A stretch of 53,108 bases of DNA, from the NCBI GenBank assembly GCA_021199475.1, contig JAJQHZ010000117.1, forward strand, positions 1 to 53,108, written 5' to 3'. Shown here piece by piece: positions 7,613 through 16,533 of the stretch. This DNA is from Lachnospiraceae bacterium. Its GTDB lineage: Bacteria; Bacillota; Clostridia; Lachnospirales; Lachnospiraceae. Position 1 is the stretch's first letter. The number at the start of each line of letters is the position of its first letter. Below the pieces are notes generated by a model. The model had not been told where the DNA came from and ran no database searches. It worked only from the letters and a program-made list of their open reading frames with translations. The position numbers and the translations under genes were made by a program.

Positions 7613-9910
7613 ATGGACTGGTCAGAACACAGTTCCCCGCTCTCTTTGCGGGAAATTCAGATCACGGATACTTTTTGGAAAAATGAGATGGAGCTGGTAC
7701 GTACCGAGGTCATCCCGTATCAGTGGGCGGCGCTGAATGACCAGGTAGAAGGCGCGGCGCCGAGCTATTGCATGCGGAATTATAAGATTGCCGGAAAAAT
7801 GAACCGGGAGCGACGGGAGAAGGGTTCCTCTTTTGTGGAGCCAACGTTTACTCTCCGCGGATTTGAGACCCTGCCGGAGGATCCGGAGCATCCGGAGGAC
7901 CTGTTTTACGGGTTTGTCTTTCAGGACAGCGATTTTTCCAAATGGATCGAGGCGGTCGGCTACTCTTTGACACAGCATCCGGATCCGGCTCTGGAAACGC
8001 TCGCGGACGGAGCGATCGATATCGTCTGCGCCGCGCAGCAGGAGGACGGTTATCTGGACACCTGTTATATCATCGGCGGCAGGGACAAGACGTTCACAAA
8101 TCTCCGGGATCACCACGAGCTCTACTGCTTTGGGCACCTGGTTGAGGGGGCGGTGGCCTATTATCAGGCGACCGGAAAAGAGAAGCTGCTGAATGCGGCG
8201 AGACGGTATGCGGATTTTATCGCGGATACGTTTGGACCGGAAGAAGGAAAATGCAAGGGATATCCGGGACACGAGATTGCGGAGATGGCACTTGTGCGCC
8301 TCTATGAGGTGACCGGAGAACAGAAATACCTGAATCTGAGCCGCTTTTTCATCGATCAGAGAGGCACGCGGCCTTACTATTTTGACCGGGAGCACCCGGA
8401 GGCCATCCTGCCCGGGCACGAGGAGGATCTTCGCTATGAATACAATCAGGCGCATCTCCCGGTGCGGGAACAGAAAGAAGCAGTCGGACATGCGGTACGT
8501 GCCGTCTATCTGTATTCCGGCATGGCGGACGTCGCCCGTCTGACTCAAGATGAGGAGCTGTACCAGGCCTGTGAACGGCTCTGGGATGATATTGTCACGA
8601 AAAAAATGTATATCACCGGCGGCATCGGCAGTACCCATCTCGGCGAAGCCTTCTCGTTCGCCTATGATCTGCCCAATGACACCGCTTACGCGGAGACCTG
8701 CGCTTCCATCGGTCTTGTGTTTTTTGCCCGCCGGATGCTGGAAATCCACCCGCAGTCCAGATATGCGGACGTGATGGAGCGTGCGCTCTACAATGGCATC
8801 TTAAGCGGCATGGCGCTCGACGGCAAGAGCTTTTTCTACGTGAACCCGCTGGAGGTAAACCCGGAGGCCTTCCAAAAAGACGAGCGCAAATTCCACGTGA
8901 AGCCGGTCCGCCAGAAATGGTTTGGCTGCGCCTGCTGCCCGCCGAACCTTGCGCGGCTGCTCTCCTCTATCGCTTCCTATGCATACACAGAGTCAGAAAA
9001 TACGTTGTACCTGCATCTTTATATCGGTGCCAGGATTACCAAATCAGTGAACCTTTCGTCGCCAGGTGAGGCTTTCCCGGAAAACCGCAAAGCATCCCCG
9101 ACAAGCGATTCCTGTAAGGATAACCTCCGCGGCAATGATGTCTCAACTCAGAGCAATATCAGCCGCAAAAACGGGGAAACAGGCGAACCATCCGGCATAC
9201 ACGTTAGCATCGACTCCGCGTTCCCCTGGGACGGCGCGGTCTGCGTACGGGTACAGGCAAAGGGGACACCGTTCCGCCTTGCACTGCGAATGCCGGACTG
9301 GGCAATAGAAAGCATCTCCCCAGTGAGCAACGCCGAAGAAGGTTGTACAAACAACCAATTGGTATCCGAACAACCGAAACCGTTCTGCGCCGCTTCCGCG
9401 AATGAGTCTTTTGTCAGACAGCTGATTTCTGTCTGCAGCATTACCGGCCTTAACGATGCGCATGTAGAATTTCGCGATGGCTATCTCTACGTGGAAAAAA
9501 CCTGGGGCGACGAGGATGTGATTCGCCTTCATTTTCCGATGGATGTAAAACTGGCTGCACCGGATACCAAAATCCGTGAAGACATCGGAAAGGCAGCTGT
9601 GACCAGAGGCCCGATCGTCTATTGCCTGGAAGAGGCCGATAATGGCAGCGATCTGCATTTACTGACGCTTGACCCCTGCGCTGCGCCAGAGGTTGGCGAT
9701 ATCGACATCTGCGGTGAGCCGGCGAAGGCCATCTGCTGGCCGGGCGATCGGCAGAGACCGGATGACGCATCGTCAGCTTCCCTTTACCATCCGTGGAAAC
9801 GACCGGCAAAGGATTCCGTCTCCCTGAAATTCATTCCCTATTATATGTGGGCAAACCGTTCGGGCGCGGACGGCGGTGAGATGCAGGTGTGGACCCGGGT
9901 GGAGTCATAA
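7613..9910 (+). CDS. GH127-family beta-L-arabinofuranosidase (DUF1680)
   Basis: 765 residues without a signal peptide, so probably an intracellular glycosidase releasing beta-L-arabinofuranose from short glycans imported by the cell. Family marks: an (alpha/alpha)6-barrel region rich in Trp/Gly, GRDKTFTNLRDHHELYCFGH, EAFSFAYDLPNDTAYAETCA (the E-x-C zinc ligands) and the catalytic-cysteine motif WFGCACCPPNLARLL near residue 437. GH127 enzymes use this Zn-bound Cys as nucleophile. The C-terminal beta domain is longer than usual because of Ser/Asn-rich inserts at about residues 480-535 and 575-610. No sugar transporter or regulator is next to it. Confidence 0.88.
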   Translation: MDWSEHSSPLSLREIQITDTFWKNEMELVRTEVIPYQWAALNDQVEGAAPSYCMRNYKIAGKMNRERREKGSSFVEPTFTLRGFETLPEDPEHPEDLFYGFVFQDSDFSKWIEAVGYSLTQHPDPALETLADGAIDIVCAAQQEDGYLDTCYIIGGRDKTFTNLRDHHELYCFGHLVEGAVAYYQATGKEKLLNAARRYADFIADTFGPEEGKCKGYPGHEIAEMALVRLYEVTGEQKYLNLSRFFIDQRGTRPYYFDREHPEAILPGHEEDLRYEYNQAHLPVREQKEAVGHAVRAVYLYSGMADVARLTQDEELYQACERLWDDIVTKKMYITGGIGSTHLGEAFSFAYDLPNDTAYAETCASIGLVFFARRMLEIHPQSRYADVMERALYNGILSGMALDGKSFFYVNPLEVNPEAFQKDERKFHVKPVRQKWFGCACCPPNLARLLSSIASYAYTESENTLYLHLYIGARITKSVNLSSPGEAFPENRKASPTSDSCKDNLRGNDVSTQSNISRKNGETGEPSGIHVSIDSAFPWDGAVCVRVQAKGTPFRLALRMPDWAIESISPVSNAEEGCTNNQLVSEQPKPFCAASANESFVRQLISVCSITGLNDAHVEFRDGYLYVEKTWGDEDVIRLHFPMDVKLAAPDTKIREDIGKAAVTRGPIVYCLEEADNGSDLHLLTLDPCAAPEVGDIDICGEPAKAICWPGDRQRPDDASSASLYHPWKRPAKDSVSLKFIPYYMWANRSGADGGEMQVWTRVES

Positions 9911-10810
9911 CCCCCGGCTTTTGAGCACCCGCCGCTCCAGGGCGGAGAATACGCACCGGTCGATGAGAATTCCGATTACGATGATGGTCAGCATCACGGC
10001 CGTCACCTGGTTAATGTCTGCCATGTCACGGGCTGCCATCAGCGAATAGCCCAGTCCGACATAGGCGGACATTACTTCGCCGGACATCAGCGCCCTCCAG
10101 GCAAACGACCACGACTGCCGCAGTCCTGCCAGGAATCCCGGCAGCGCTGCCGGAAAAATGATATTCGTATACATCTGAACCGTCGTTGCTCCCATGGTCG
10201 CTGCGGACCTCCGGTAAATCGGGGGGATCGTGCTGATCGCGTTCTCGATTGCCAGCGCCACACTGAATGTGGAGCCAATCACGACTACAAACAATACCGC
10301 CGACTCCTTCAAACCAAACCAGAGGATTGCGAACGGCACCCAGCAGACGCTCGGGAGTGACTGAATTCCGTTCATCAGAGGCTTCAGGTTCCGGTTCAGA
10401 AATTTCGATGCAGAGATCAGCAGTCCCAGAGCGGTCCCAATCAGCAGCGAGAGCGCAAATCCGATCAGTACGCGCCTCAGGCTGTAGGTGGTCGCGTTGA
10501 ACAGCGTTCCATTTACAATCAGCTTTCTCAGACTTTTCACGACTCCGAGCGGGTTCGGCATCGCGTAGGATTTCCACCAGCCAAGCGGGCCGGTCCCGAG
10601 GGTGTAGATCGCCTGCCAGAGAAGAATCAGGAGGATGTAAAAGCAAATGCTCGTGACGATTTTTTTCACAATAGTTCCAGTCTCCCCTCTCCTGCCGGCT
10701 GCACCAGTCTTTTCTCCGCTCTGATTCATGTTCTTTTTATCACCGAAATCCACTGTAACACAATCATCCCGGCATCTGGCTCCATCAGCTGTCGTATTCT
10801 TCTTTTGCAA
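9905..10810 (-). CDS. ABC transporter permease, sulfonate/nitrate type (SsuC/TauC-like)
   Basis: 301 residues with about six membrane spans and the BPD_transp_1 signature (RSAATMGATTVQMYTNIIFPAALPGFLAGLRQSWSFAW region; the EAA-like loop is RRSAATMGA...PAALPG). The N-terminal ~40 residues are hydrophilic, so translation may begin at an internal Met (MNQSGEKT). The gene overlaps the ATPase gene by 26 bp and its end overlaps the GH127 stop by 6 bp in the convergent orientation. It forms the channel for the SsuA-like binding protein. Confidence 0.87.
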   Translation of the reverse strand: MQKKNTTADGARCRDDCVTVDFGDKKNMNQSGEKTGAAGRRGETGTIVKKIVTSICFYILLILLWQAIYTLGTGPLGWWKSYAMPNPLGVVKSLRKLIVNGTLFNATTYSLRRVLIGFALSLLIGTALGLLISASKFLNRNLKPLMNGIQSLPSVCWVPFAILWFGLKESAVLFVVVIGSTFSVALAIENAISTIPPIYRRSAATMGATTVQMYTNIIFPAALPGFLAGLRQSWSFAWRALMSGEVMSAYVGLGYSLMAARDMADINQVTAVMLTIIVIGILIDRCVFSALERRVLKSRGL

Positions 10811-11609
10811 GCTTCTCCACCTCCCTCTCCACGCAGGATAAGATCTGATGCCGGACGGTCAGGAACTCGGGCGAATCGATCTCTCTCGGCCGCGGCAGAT
10901 CGACCGGAAAAACCTCCTTGATGCAGCCCGGATTATCCGACAGAACGACGATCCGATCCGCCAGAAACACTGCTTCCTCCACGCTGTGCGTGACAAAAAG
11001 AATCGTTTTTTTCGTCTCCTCCCAGATCTGCTCCAGATCCGCGCGGAGCTTGTTCGTGGTCTGCTTATCCAGCGCTGAAAACGGCTCGTCCATCAAAAGC
11101 ACCGGACTGTTCAGGCACAGCGCCCGCGCGAGAGCCGTCCGCTGCTTCATCCCGCCTGAGATTTCATGAATCCGGTAGTCTCGGAATTCCCAGAGCCGCA
11201 CCAGCTTCAGATAATGCTCCGCGCGTCGCTCCTGCTCCTCCTTCGGCACCCCGGCAAGCTTCATCCCAAACTTGACATTCTCGCGGACATTCAGCCACGG
11301 ATAAAGTGCGTGCTCCTGAAACATCATCACGCGGTCCGCTCCCGCCCCCGCGATCGGCTTTCCATTTACCAGAATTTCTCCTGAGGTCGGCCGGTCCAGT
11401 CCCGCGACAATATTTAATAATGTAGATTTCCCGCAGCCGGACGGACCGACAATACAGACAAATTCCCCGTCCTCCACCGTCAGAGAAATATCCTTCAGCG
11501 TTTCCCTGACGGAATGATCAAAGCTGCGGCTGATATGCCTTAATTCCAGTGACAAAACTGATTCCATCCTTTCCACGTCATCGCTCTGACCCGTATCAGC
11601 CAGAGCCAA
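10785..11609 (-). CDS. ABC transporter ATPase, sulfonate/nitrate type (SsuB/TauB-like)
   Basis: The longest frame gives 274 residues starting at TTG; ATG 11567 (MESVLSL) is the more likely start and gives about 261. Walker A GPSGCGKST, Q-loop MMFQEHALYPWLNV, signature SGGMKQRTALARAL, Walker B VLLMDEPFSALD and the switch THSVEEAVFLADR are complete. It powers the importer with the permease and binding protein. A 120-bp gap separates it from ssuA-like; that gap holds CCCGTATCGTAATTCC, also seen upstream of the GH127 gene. Confidence 0.9.
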   Translation of the reverse strand: MALADTGQSDDVERMESVLSLELRHISRSFDHSVRETLKDISLTVEDGEFVCIVGPSGCGKSTLLNIVAGLDRPTSGEILVNGKPIAGAGADRVMMFQEHALYPWLNVRENVKFGMKLAGVPKEEQERRAEHYLKLVRLWEFRDYRIHEISGGMKQRTALARALCLNSPVLLMDEPFSALDKQTTNKLRADLEQIWEETKKTILFVTHSVEEAVFLADRIVVLSDNPGCIKEVFPVDLPRPREIDSPEFLTVRHQILSCVEREVEKLAKEEYDS

Positions 11610-11729
11610 CGCTTAATAGCCCGTATCGTAATTCCATGTGCATTCTGCTTGCCTGTTTCGCCGATAGCACGATGCTAAAATCCTCGACATAGCTAGCCGT
11701 TTTTCCCGATACCAGAGGTTCCCCCTGCA

Positions 11730-12848
11730 TCACCTGGCCGCCTGCAGCTCCTCCAGCATCGACAGATCCGTCAGCGAATCGCCCGGCATCTCACTGATGA
11801 ATTCCTCATCATACGCCGTTTGCGCAAACTGCAGCAGGGCGTCCTCATTCAGATCCACTGTGACCGTTGTCCGGGAAAATGAGCTTTCGATGACATCCTT
11901 GTCGTAAGCCGTGCCGGTCACGTTCTCAATCTCCTCAATCATCGCGTCAATCGATCCGTCCAGGTCCGCATTGATCGCGTCCGTCGTATCGATGTGCACC
12001 TGAAGGAAGGTCTCCACCACATCCGGGTGCTCTTCCATGAACTCCTTGCGAACGACCACCACCGCGACCGGATAATCACCGGAGAGATAAATATCCTGAT
12101 AATCCAGAAGCAGATCCACATTGTCAGACGCGGTCAGGATCGTGCCCCATGGCTCCGGAACCAGCGCCGCATCAACGCTACCCTGATCAAACATCGTCTG
12201 CAGGTTCGAATTGTCAACTGCGACGACCTCTACCGTCCCGCCGGACGAAACCGGTGCCAGGTCATTTTCCGAGAGCAGGTTCAGAAGGCACAGATGCTGC
12301 GTATTTCCTACCTGCGGAATCGCCACCGTTTTCCCATCCAGATCCGCCACGGACGAGATACCGGAATCCGAATTCATGATCAGCACCGCTCCCGCATCCG
12401 CCGCGTTCGCAATCACAACCACATCTCCATCCGATTTCACATTTCCATTGATGGCCGGGACCGGACCGATGTAGCCGATATCGATGGCCTCCGCAAACAA
12501 CGCTTCCACCTCAGAAGAGCCCGCCGTAAACGAGGTCCATGAAACCTCATAGCCGTCGCCTAGCGCCTCCTCCAGCGCGCCTTCATTTTTCATTACCAGC
12601 GCCTGCGAATGCGTAATATTCGGAAAATACGCCATTCTCACCTCAACGGTGTCATCGGCGGAAGCCGTGCCGGATACCGCTGCCGTAAGTGCCAGAGGCA
12701 GCAGCAGAGAATACGCGAATTGTTTCAGCACAGACCGCTTTCCATTTTGCAGTTTCATTTGCAAACGCTTCGAAAGATGCTTTTTCCTCTTATCCGAACC
12801 CTTATCCGGGTAATTATTTACGCAAACGTTTTCATCCGTCATTTTCAT
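11730..12848 (-). CDS. ABC transporter substrate-binding protein, SsuA/NMT1-like
   Basis: About 372 residues from ATG 12848, chosen because GGAGATAAATCC lies just upstream; the frame stays open further up without a better site. A long basic n-region (KRKKHLSKRLQMKLQNGKR) is followed by a hydrophobic signal segment and cleavage near ASA-DDTVEV. The mature part has EVRMAYFPNITHSQALVMKN, DIGYIGPVPAING and VAIPQVGNTQHLCLL, typical of aliphatic sulfonate/taurine/nitrate binders. No lipobox is seen, unusual for a Gram-positive binding protein. The gene is divergent from the LacI-type regulator, and an AAACGTTT operator-like site lies in its first codons. The substrate is not determined. Confidence 0.85.
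   Translation of the reverse strand: MKMTDENVCVNNYPDKGSDKRKKHLSKRLQMKLQNGKRSVLKQFAYSLLLPLALTAAVSGTASADDTVEVRMAYFPNITHSQALVMKNEGALEEALGDGYEVSWTSFTAGSSEVEALFAEAIDIGYIGPVPAINGNVKSDGDVVVIANAADAGAVLIMNSDSGISSVADLDGKTVAIPQVGNTQHLCLLNLLSENDLAPVSSGGTVEVVAVDNSNLQTMFDQGSVDAALVPEPWGTILTASDNVDLLLDYQDIYLSGDYPVAVVVVRKEFMEEHPDVVETFLQVHIDTTDAINADLDGSIDAMIEEIENVTGTAYDKDVIESSFSRTTVTVDLNEDALLQFAQTAYDEEFISEMPGDSLTDLSMLEELQAAR
12817..12836. promoter_or_regulatory. LacI-type operator-like site within the ssuA-like 5' end
   Basis: AAACGTTT core at 12824-12831 within GAAAACGTTTGCGTAA (minus strand). The same 16-bp block with one change occurs 114 bp away at 12929-12944 region. CG-centred AAACGTTT palindromes are typical LacI-family sites and a LacI-family gene is divergent here. 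Confidence 0.5.
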
Positions 12849-12869
12849 GGATTTATCTCCTTTCGTTCC

Positions 12870-12898
12870 TTGTATTATCCGGTTTTTCGGGTTATAAT
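12870..12898 (+). promoter_or_regulatory. Promoter of the LacI-family regulator
   Basis: TTGTAT at 12870-12875, 17 bases, TATAAT at 12893-12898. Transcription would start near 12905, leaving a ~165-base leader before the ATG at 13070. Confidence 0.55.
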
Positions 12899-12931
12899 AT
12901 ACTCCAGATTTCGAAATAAGAAAAGCAATTA

Positions 12932-12948
12932 TTACACAAACGTTTTCA
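12932..12948. promoter_or_regulatory. LacI-type operator-like site between the divergent genes
   Basis: CACAAACGTTTTCA with the AAACGTTT core at 12938-12945, just downstream of the predicted regulator start site and upstream of the ssuA-like promoter. The paired site is at 12824-12831. Both read GAAAACGTTTGyGTAA on the minus strand. Confidence 0.55.
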
Positions 12949-12952
12949 CACC

Positions 12953-13064
12953 CTGTGGTAAGGAGGGACCCGCTTGCGGGAGGATTCCTTACCACCTTCG
13001 CACCTGCCCATTGCCAGAGGCAATTTCATTGCAGGTGCTCCAGCCTCTGTGGTAAGGAGGGACC
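12953..13064 (+). promoter_or_regulatory. Leader of the LacI-type gene with alternative pairings around the Shine-Dalgarno site
   Basis: CTGTGGTAAGGAGGGACC occurs twice, at 12953-12970 and at 13047-13064, the second copy being the real ribosome-binding site of the gene at 13070. TCCTTACCAC at 12986-12995 is complementary over 10 bases to both copies (12955-12964 and 13049-13058). Between them GCACCTGC ... GCAGGTGC (about 13000-13038) with an inner ATTGCC/GGCAAT forms a second hairpin. The 10-mer can pair with the upstream decoy or with the real site, not both. Confidence 0.5.
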
Positions 13065-13069
13065 CCCCT

Positions 13070-14218
13070 ATGTCTTTAAAACAGATCGCCGAGATGACCG
13101 GCGTATCCATTTCAACTGTTTCAAGAGTGTTAAACAACCGGGAGTACAATTGTGCCTCAGAGGAGGTGAAAACCAGAATCTGGGCGGCGGCAAAAGAGCT
13201 TCAGTATGTACCCAATGAAAGTGCGCGCGCCCTCAAACGCGGCGCCGCCCATACAGACCCGGCGCCGCACAGAAGCTTTGCCGTCATTCTGGAGCGATTT
13301 GATTCTCTGGATGACGATCCTTTTTTCCGCGAACTGTTCCGCAGCGTCGAGCAGGAGGCCTTCGCCTGCGGCTGTACCATCTGCGACGTCTATACAGCGA
13401 CAGAGCTCACCGGCGGAGGTTTTCTCGAATCAGGCGCAATCCGTGCAGCAAAGGGAAGCATCTCAAAAGCCCCCGACGGCTATATCATTCTGGGGCGCAG
13501 CACATCACAGACACTGGAAAAGCTGAAAAAGCACAGCAAGCATATCGTCTCGATCAGCCGGAATCCGACCCAGTTTGAAATCGACGAAATCATCTGCGAC
13601 GGAAAAGCCGCAGCCGCCCGCGCGATGGAATTCCTGATTGCAAAGGGGTACCGCCGCATCGGATACATCGGAGACTGTTCCTACGAAGACCGCTATGTCG
13701 GCTACTGTGAAGCAATGATTCGAAACAGCCTGCCTCTGGATTATGCCATCATCCTTCCTACCGATCAGACCACCCAGAGCGGCTATGCCGCAATGAAAAA
13801 GCTACTGCAAAGCCATACTGCCGATGCGGTTCTGTGTGCCAACGATGCCACCGCCATCGGAGCCCTGCGGGCATGGAACGAACATGCCGACACTCAGGAA
13901 GCAGCAGCTTCTCTCCCGTCCTCACAGAGCGGGAACCAGTCCGTCAGCGGGCCGCAAATGCCCCGGAAAACCGATATACAAAAACCCACGCGCCCGCGAA
14001 CCGCAAAAGCCCAGGGCCAGGTGCCTGCGCTCATCTCCATCGATGATATCCATGCCGCGCAGGAGGTCACGCCCGCCCTGACTACCGTCCATATTCCCTA
14101 CGAGGACATGGGAAAAATGGCCGTAAAAGTGCTGCTGGACCGGATGCAGAGAGGCCACACGGAAAAAATCCGCGTCGAGTTCCCAAGCCGCCTCGTTGTG
14201 CGGGAGAGCTGCCGGTAG
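13070..14218 (+). CDS. LacI-family transcriptional regulator
   Basis: 382 residues from ATG 13070, chosen for GGTAAGGAGGG upstream and because the family N-terminus starts there (MSLKQIAEMTGVSISTVSRV). Helix-turn-helix at residues 3-25, hinge region to ~60, then a periplasmic-binding-like sensor domain (EIICDGKAAAARAMEFLIAKGYRRIGYIGD, ADAVLCANDATAIGALRAWNE, LTTVHIPYEDMGKMAVKVLLDRMQ). A Ser/Pro/Lys-rich insert of about 45 residues follows AWNEHAD and is absent from ordinary family members. It is divergent from the sulfonate-type importer, with two operator-like sites in the shared region, so it probably controls that operon and itself. Confidence 0.9.
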   Translation: MSLKQIAEMTGVSISTVSRVLNNREYNCASEEVKTRIWAAAKELQYVPNESARALKRGAAHTDPAPHRSFAVILERFDSLDDDPFFRELFRSVEQEAFACGCTICDVYTATELTGGGFLESGAIRAAKGSISKAPDGYIILGRSTSQTLEKLKKHSKHIVSISRNPTQFEIDEIICDGKAAAARAMEFLIAKGYRRIGYIGDCSYEDRYVGYCEAMIRNSLPLDYAIILPTDQTTQSGYAAMKKLLQSHTADAVLCANDATAIGALRAWNEHADTQEAAASLPSSQSGNQSVSGPQMPRKTDIQKPTRPRTAKAQGQVPALISIDDIHAAQEVTPALTTVHIPYEDMGKMAVKVLLDRMQRGHTEKIRVEFPSRLVVRESCR

Positions 14219-14310
14219 CCGACCGTCCGTCTGGAGTGTGATTACCTGTACGTTCTCTTTGCCTGTTCCGACGACAGCCCGATGGAACATACCTGACACA
14301 GCGAATGGGC

Positions 14311-15030
14311 CTACCGTAACCGGTCCATCCCCCTGCAAACGATCACCGCCACGCCCGTGCTCACCGCGGTCGCCACAATTCCGGGGGCAATGATCGCGGT
14401 CGGATTGACGCTTCCGTACTGGCTGCGGTAAGCGATGATGGTCATTGGGATAAGCTGGAGCGAGGAAATATTCAAAATCAGGAAATTACACATCTCGTTA
14501 CTGGCCGTGCCCCGGGGAGCGGCATCTCTGGAAAGCCGTCCCCGATTTGTCCTCCGGCCTTTCAAGCAGGATGCCTGCTTCTTTTTATACCATTGCTCCT
14601 TTACCTGCCCGGAAGCACCTGCGGCGGTTTCCGTTTCTTCCGTTCTCCTGGCGGTTCTCCGTTGCTCCTCCAGTGCTTCCAGCTCCTCCATTGCCTTCAG
14701 CCCATACACCGTCGATGCGCTGCCAAGCCCCAGAAGATTGCAGATACAATTTGTCGTAATGGATTCCAGCGCGGGATGTCCTTCCGGAATATTCGGAAAC
14801 AGGAACCGCATGACCGGGCGCAGCTTTCCCTCAATCGCCTGTATCAGCCCAGCATCTGACGCAATCTCCATCAGGCCGCTCCACAATGCCATCACGCCAA
14901 ACATGGTCACGCAAAGGGATACGCCTTCCTTTGCCGACGACAGCAGCGCTTCCGACACTGCATCCACCCGGCCGGTCAGAACGCCGTAACCAATCCCTGT
15001 CAGCAGCATCACGCCCCAGATTACATTCAT
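14311..15030 (-). CDS. spmA: Spore maturation protein A-like membrane protein
   Basis: About 240 residues from ATG 15030 (GGAGGAAGGAACGA upstream); the frame is open further up without a site. It matches SpmA/nucleoside-recognition-gate proteins: MNVIWGVMLLTGIGYGVLTG, SLCVTMFGVMALWSGLMEIA, ESITTNCICNLLGLGSASTVYGLKAMEEL and a C-terminal pair of membrane spans. SpmA acts with SpmB in spore cortex dehydration, but spmB is not adjacent. A hydrophilic Glu/Lys/Arg-rich insert of about 45 residues follows KAMEELEALEEQ and interrupts the usual fold between spans. It supports a spore-forming ancestry. Confidence 0.8.
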   Translation of the reverse strand: MNVIWGVMLLTGIGYGVLTGRVDAVSEALLSSAKEGVSLCVTMFGVMALWSGLMEIASDAGLIQAIEGKLRPVMRFLFPNIPEGHPALESITTNCICNLLGLGSASTVYGLKAMEELEALEEQRRTARRTEETETAAGASGQVKEQWYKKKQASCLKGRRTNRGRLSRDAAPRGTASNEMCNFLILNISSLQLIPMTIIAYRSQYGSVNPTAIIAPGIVATAVSTGVAVIVCRGMDRLR

Positions 15031-15301
15031 TTCGTTCCTTCCTCCGCACGACACATTTTTCATTTTTCCAAATCTGGTTTTCCTTCTTCCAAAACCAGGC
15101 AAGCGAAAAACAGCCATTAAAATCCTGGCCTTCTAACCTATGCCGGTTACTGCGAACAAATGCAGACCGCCTGCGGGAATAAACAGGCGGCCATAAATGC
15201 AGGCACACAAATTCAGCAACTCCGGAAAGATTTCCTTGACGCATTTCCCCGAAGCACGTAAAATTATGAGTATATTCATTCACCAGAGAAAGGATCTCAA
15301 A

Positions 15302-15915
15302 ATGGACTGTATCATCATCGGAATCGCCGGGGCACCGGCTCAGGAAAATCTACGTTTACGAACCGCTTAAAGGAATATTTTGCGGATGACATCGCGGTCA
15401 TTTACCACGACAACTATTACAAACGGCAGGACAATGTCCCGTTCGAGGTGCGCAAGATGGTAAACTACGACCATCCGGACGCGCTTGAGACCGATCTGAT
15501 GGTCCGGCATCTGGAGATGCTGAAAAATGGCGAGGCCGTTGACTGCCCGGTCTACGATTACAGCCAGCATAACCGTTCGGATCAAACCATTCACATTGAG
15601 CCGCGCCGGATCATTCTGGCGGAGGGGATCCTGCTGCTCGCCGACGAGCGGCTGCGCGATCTGTTTGACATCAAAATCTATGTGGAAGCCGATGCGGACG
15701 AGCGCATCCTGCGGCGGATTGTCCGGGATGTGAAAGAGCGCGGGCGCGACATCGACAGCATCGTCCAGCAGTATCTGACCACCGTCAAGCCCATGCACTA
15801 CATGTTTGTCGAGCCGACAAAAGCCACCGCTGATCTGGTGATCAACAGTGGCATGAATGATGTTGCCTTCGATATTGTAAAGACAAAGATTCAGCTGATG
15901 TTGGATACAAAGTGA
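15302..15915 (+). pseudogene. udk: Uridine kinase with one-base deletion in the P-loop
   Basis: ATG 15302 opens MDCIIIGIAG and then leaves frame; one extra G in the run at 15329-15332 would restore AGGTGSGKSTFTNRLKEYF and the rest of the protein (DDIAVIYHDNYYKRQDNVPF, RRIILAEGILLLADERLRDL, EADADERILRRIVRDVKERG). Everything else matches uridine/cytidine kinase, which phosphorylates uridine to UMP for salvage. In the given sequence the frame is closed and only a P-loop-less fragment from ATG 15448 could be made. Because the lesion is in a G homopolymer it may be a sequencing error or a slippage mutation. Confidence 0.85.
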
Positions 15916-15927
15916 ATGCGCCTGCCC

Positions 15928-16500
15928 TTAGGACATGGGTCTGAGCATTTTGCGGCGGTGGTGCTTCCGGCACAGCGCGGTGTAGTTATCGTTCGCGCCC
16001 AGCACCACCTGATCGCCTTCGGTAATCATCTCGCCATCCTCATTGAAACGGGCATTGCAGGTCGCTGCCTTCCCGCACCAGCAGACCGTCTTGATTTCCT
16101 CGATGACATCCGCCCAGGCGAGCAGCCACATGCTGCCCGGGAACAGATTCCGCTGGAAATCCGTACGCAGTCCATAGCAGATCACCGGCACAGTCAGGTC
16201 GTCCACGATGTGCACCAGAAATTCCACCTGCTCCTTTGTGCAGAACTGCGCCTCGTCCACTACCACGCAATCGTATTTCTGAATCTCCTCCTGCGTCATC
16301 TGTACCAGCTCTTCCACGTAGCTGCAATTCTGTTTCAGACCGATGCGCGATGAGATAACTCCCTCGCCATCGCGGTTGTCCAGCTGCGGCTTCACCAGCA
16401 GCGCACATTTTCCTCTCTCATAATAATTATACTGAACCATCAGTGCATTCGCTGTCTTGGAACTTCCCATCGCGCCATAGCGGAAATATAACTTTGCCAT
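15928..16500 (-). CDS. tdk: Thymidine kinase
   Basis: 190 residues. Walker A GAMGSSKTANAL, Walker B VVVDEAQF, and the zinc-ribbon cysteines CWCGKAATC and CRKHH. This is type II thymidine kinase, making dTMP from thymidine and ATP. The start follows GCAGGAGAGGGAAAAACA. It converges with udk, 12 bp between stops, so the two pyrimidine-salvage genes are neighbours on opposite strands. Confidence 0.95.
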   Translation of the reverse strand: MAKLYFRYGAMGSSKTANALMVQYNYYERGKCALLVKPQLDNRDGEGVISSRIGLKQNCSYVEELVQMTQEEIQKYDCVVVDEAQFCTKEQVEFLVHIVDDLTVPVICYGLRTDFQRNLFPGSMWLLAWADVIEEIKTVCWCGKAATCNARFNEDGEMITEGDQVVLGANDNYTALCRKHHRRKMLRPMS

Positions 16501-16533
16501 TGTTTTTCCCTCTCCTGCTTTTATTTACAATTT

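Noticed and set aside
7622-8749. Long reverse-strand frame (375 codons) opposite the GH127 gene
   Set aside because: No ribosome-binding site or family motifs; GH127 on the other strand has clear catalytic motifs.
12849-12995. Upstream extension of the SsuA-like protein to a start at 12995
   Set aside because: ATG 12848 has a proper GGAG site, and the extension covers the promoter and operator region of the divergent gene.
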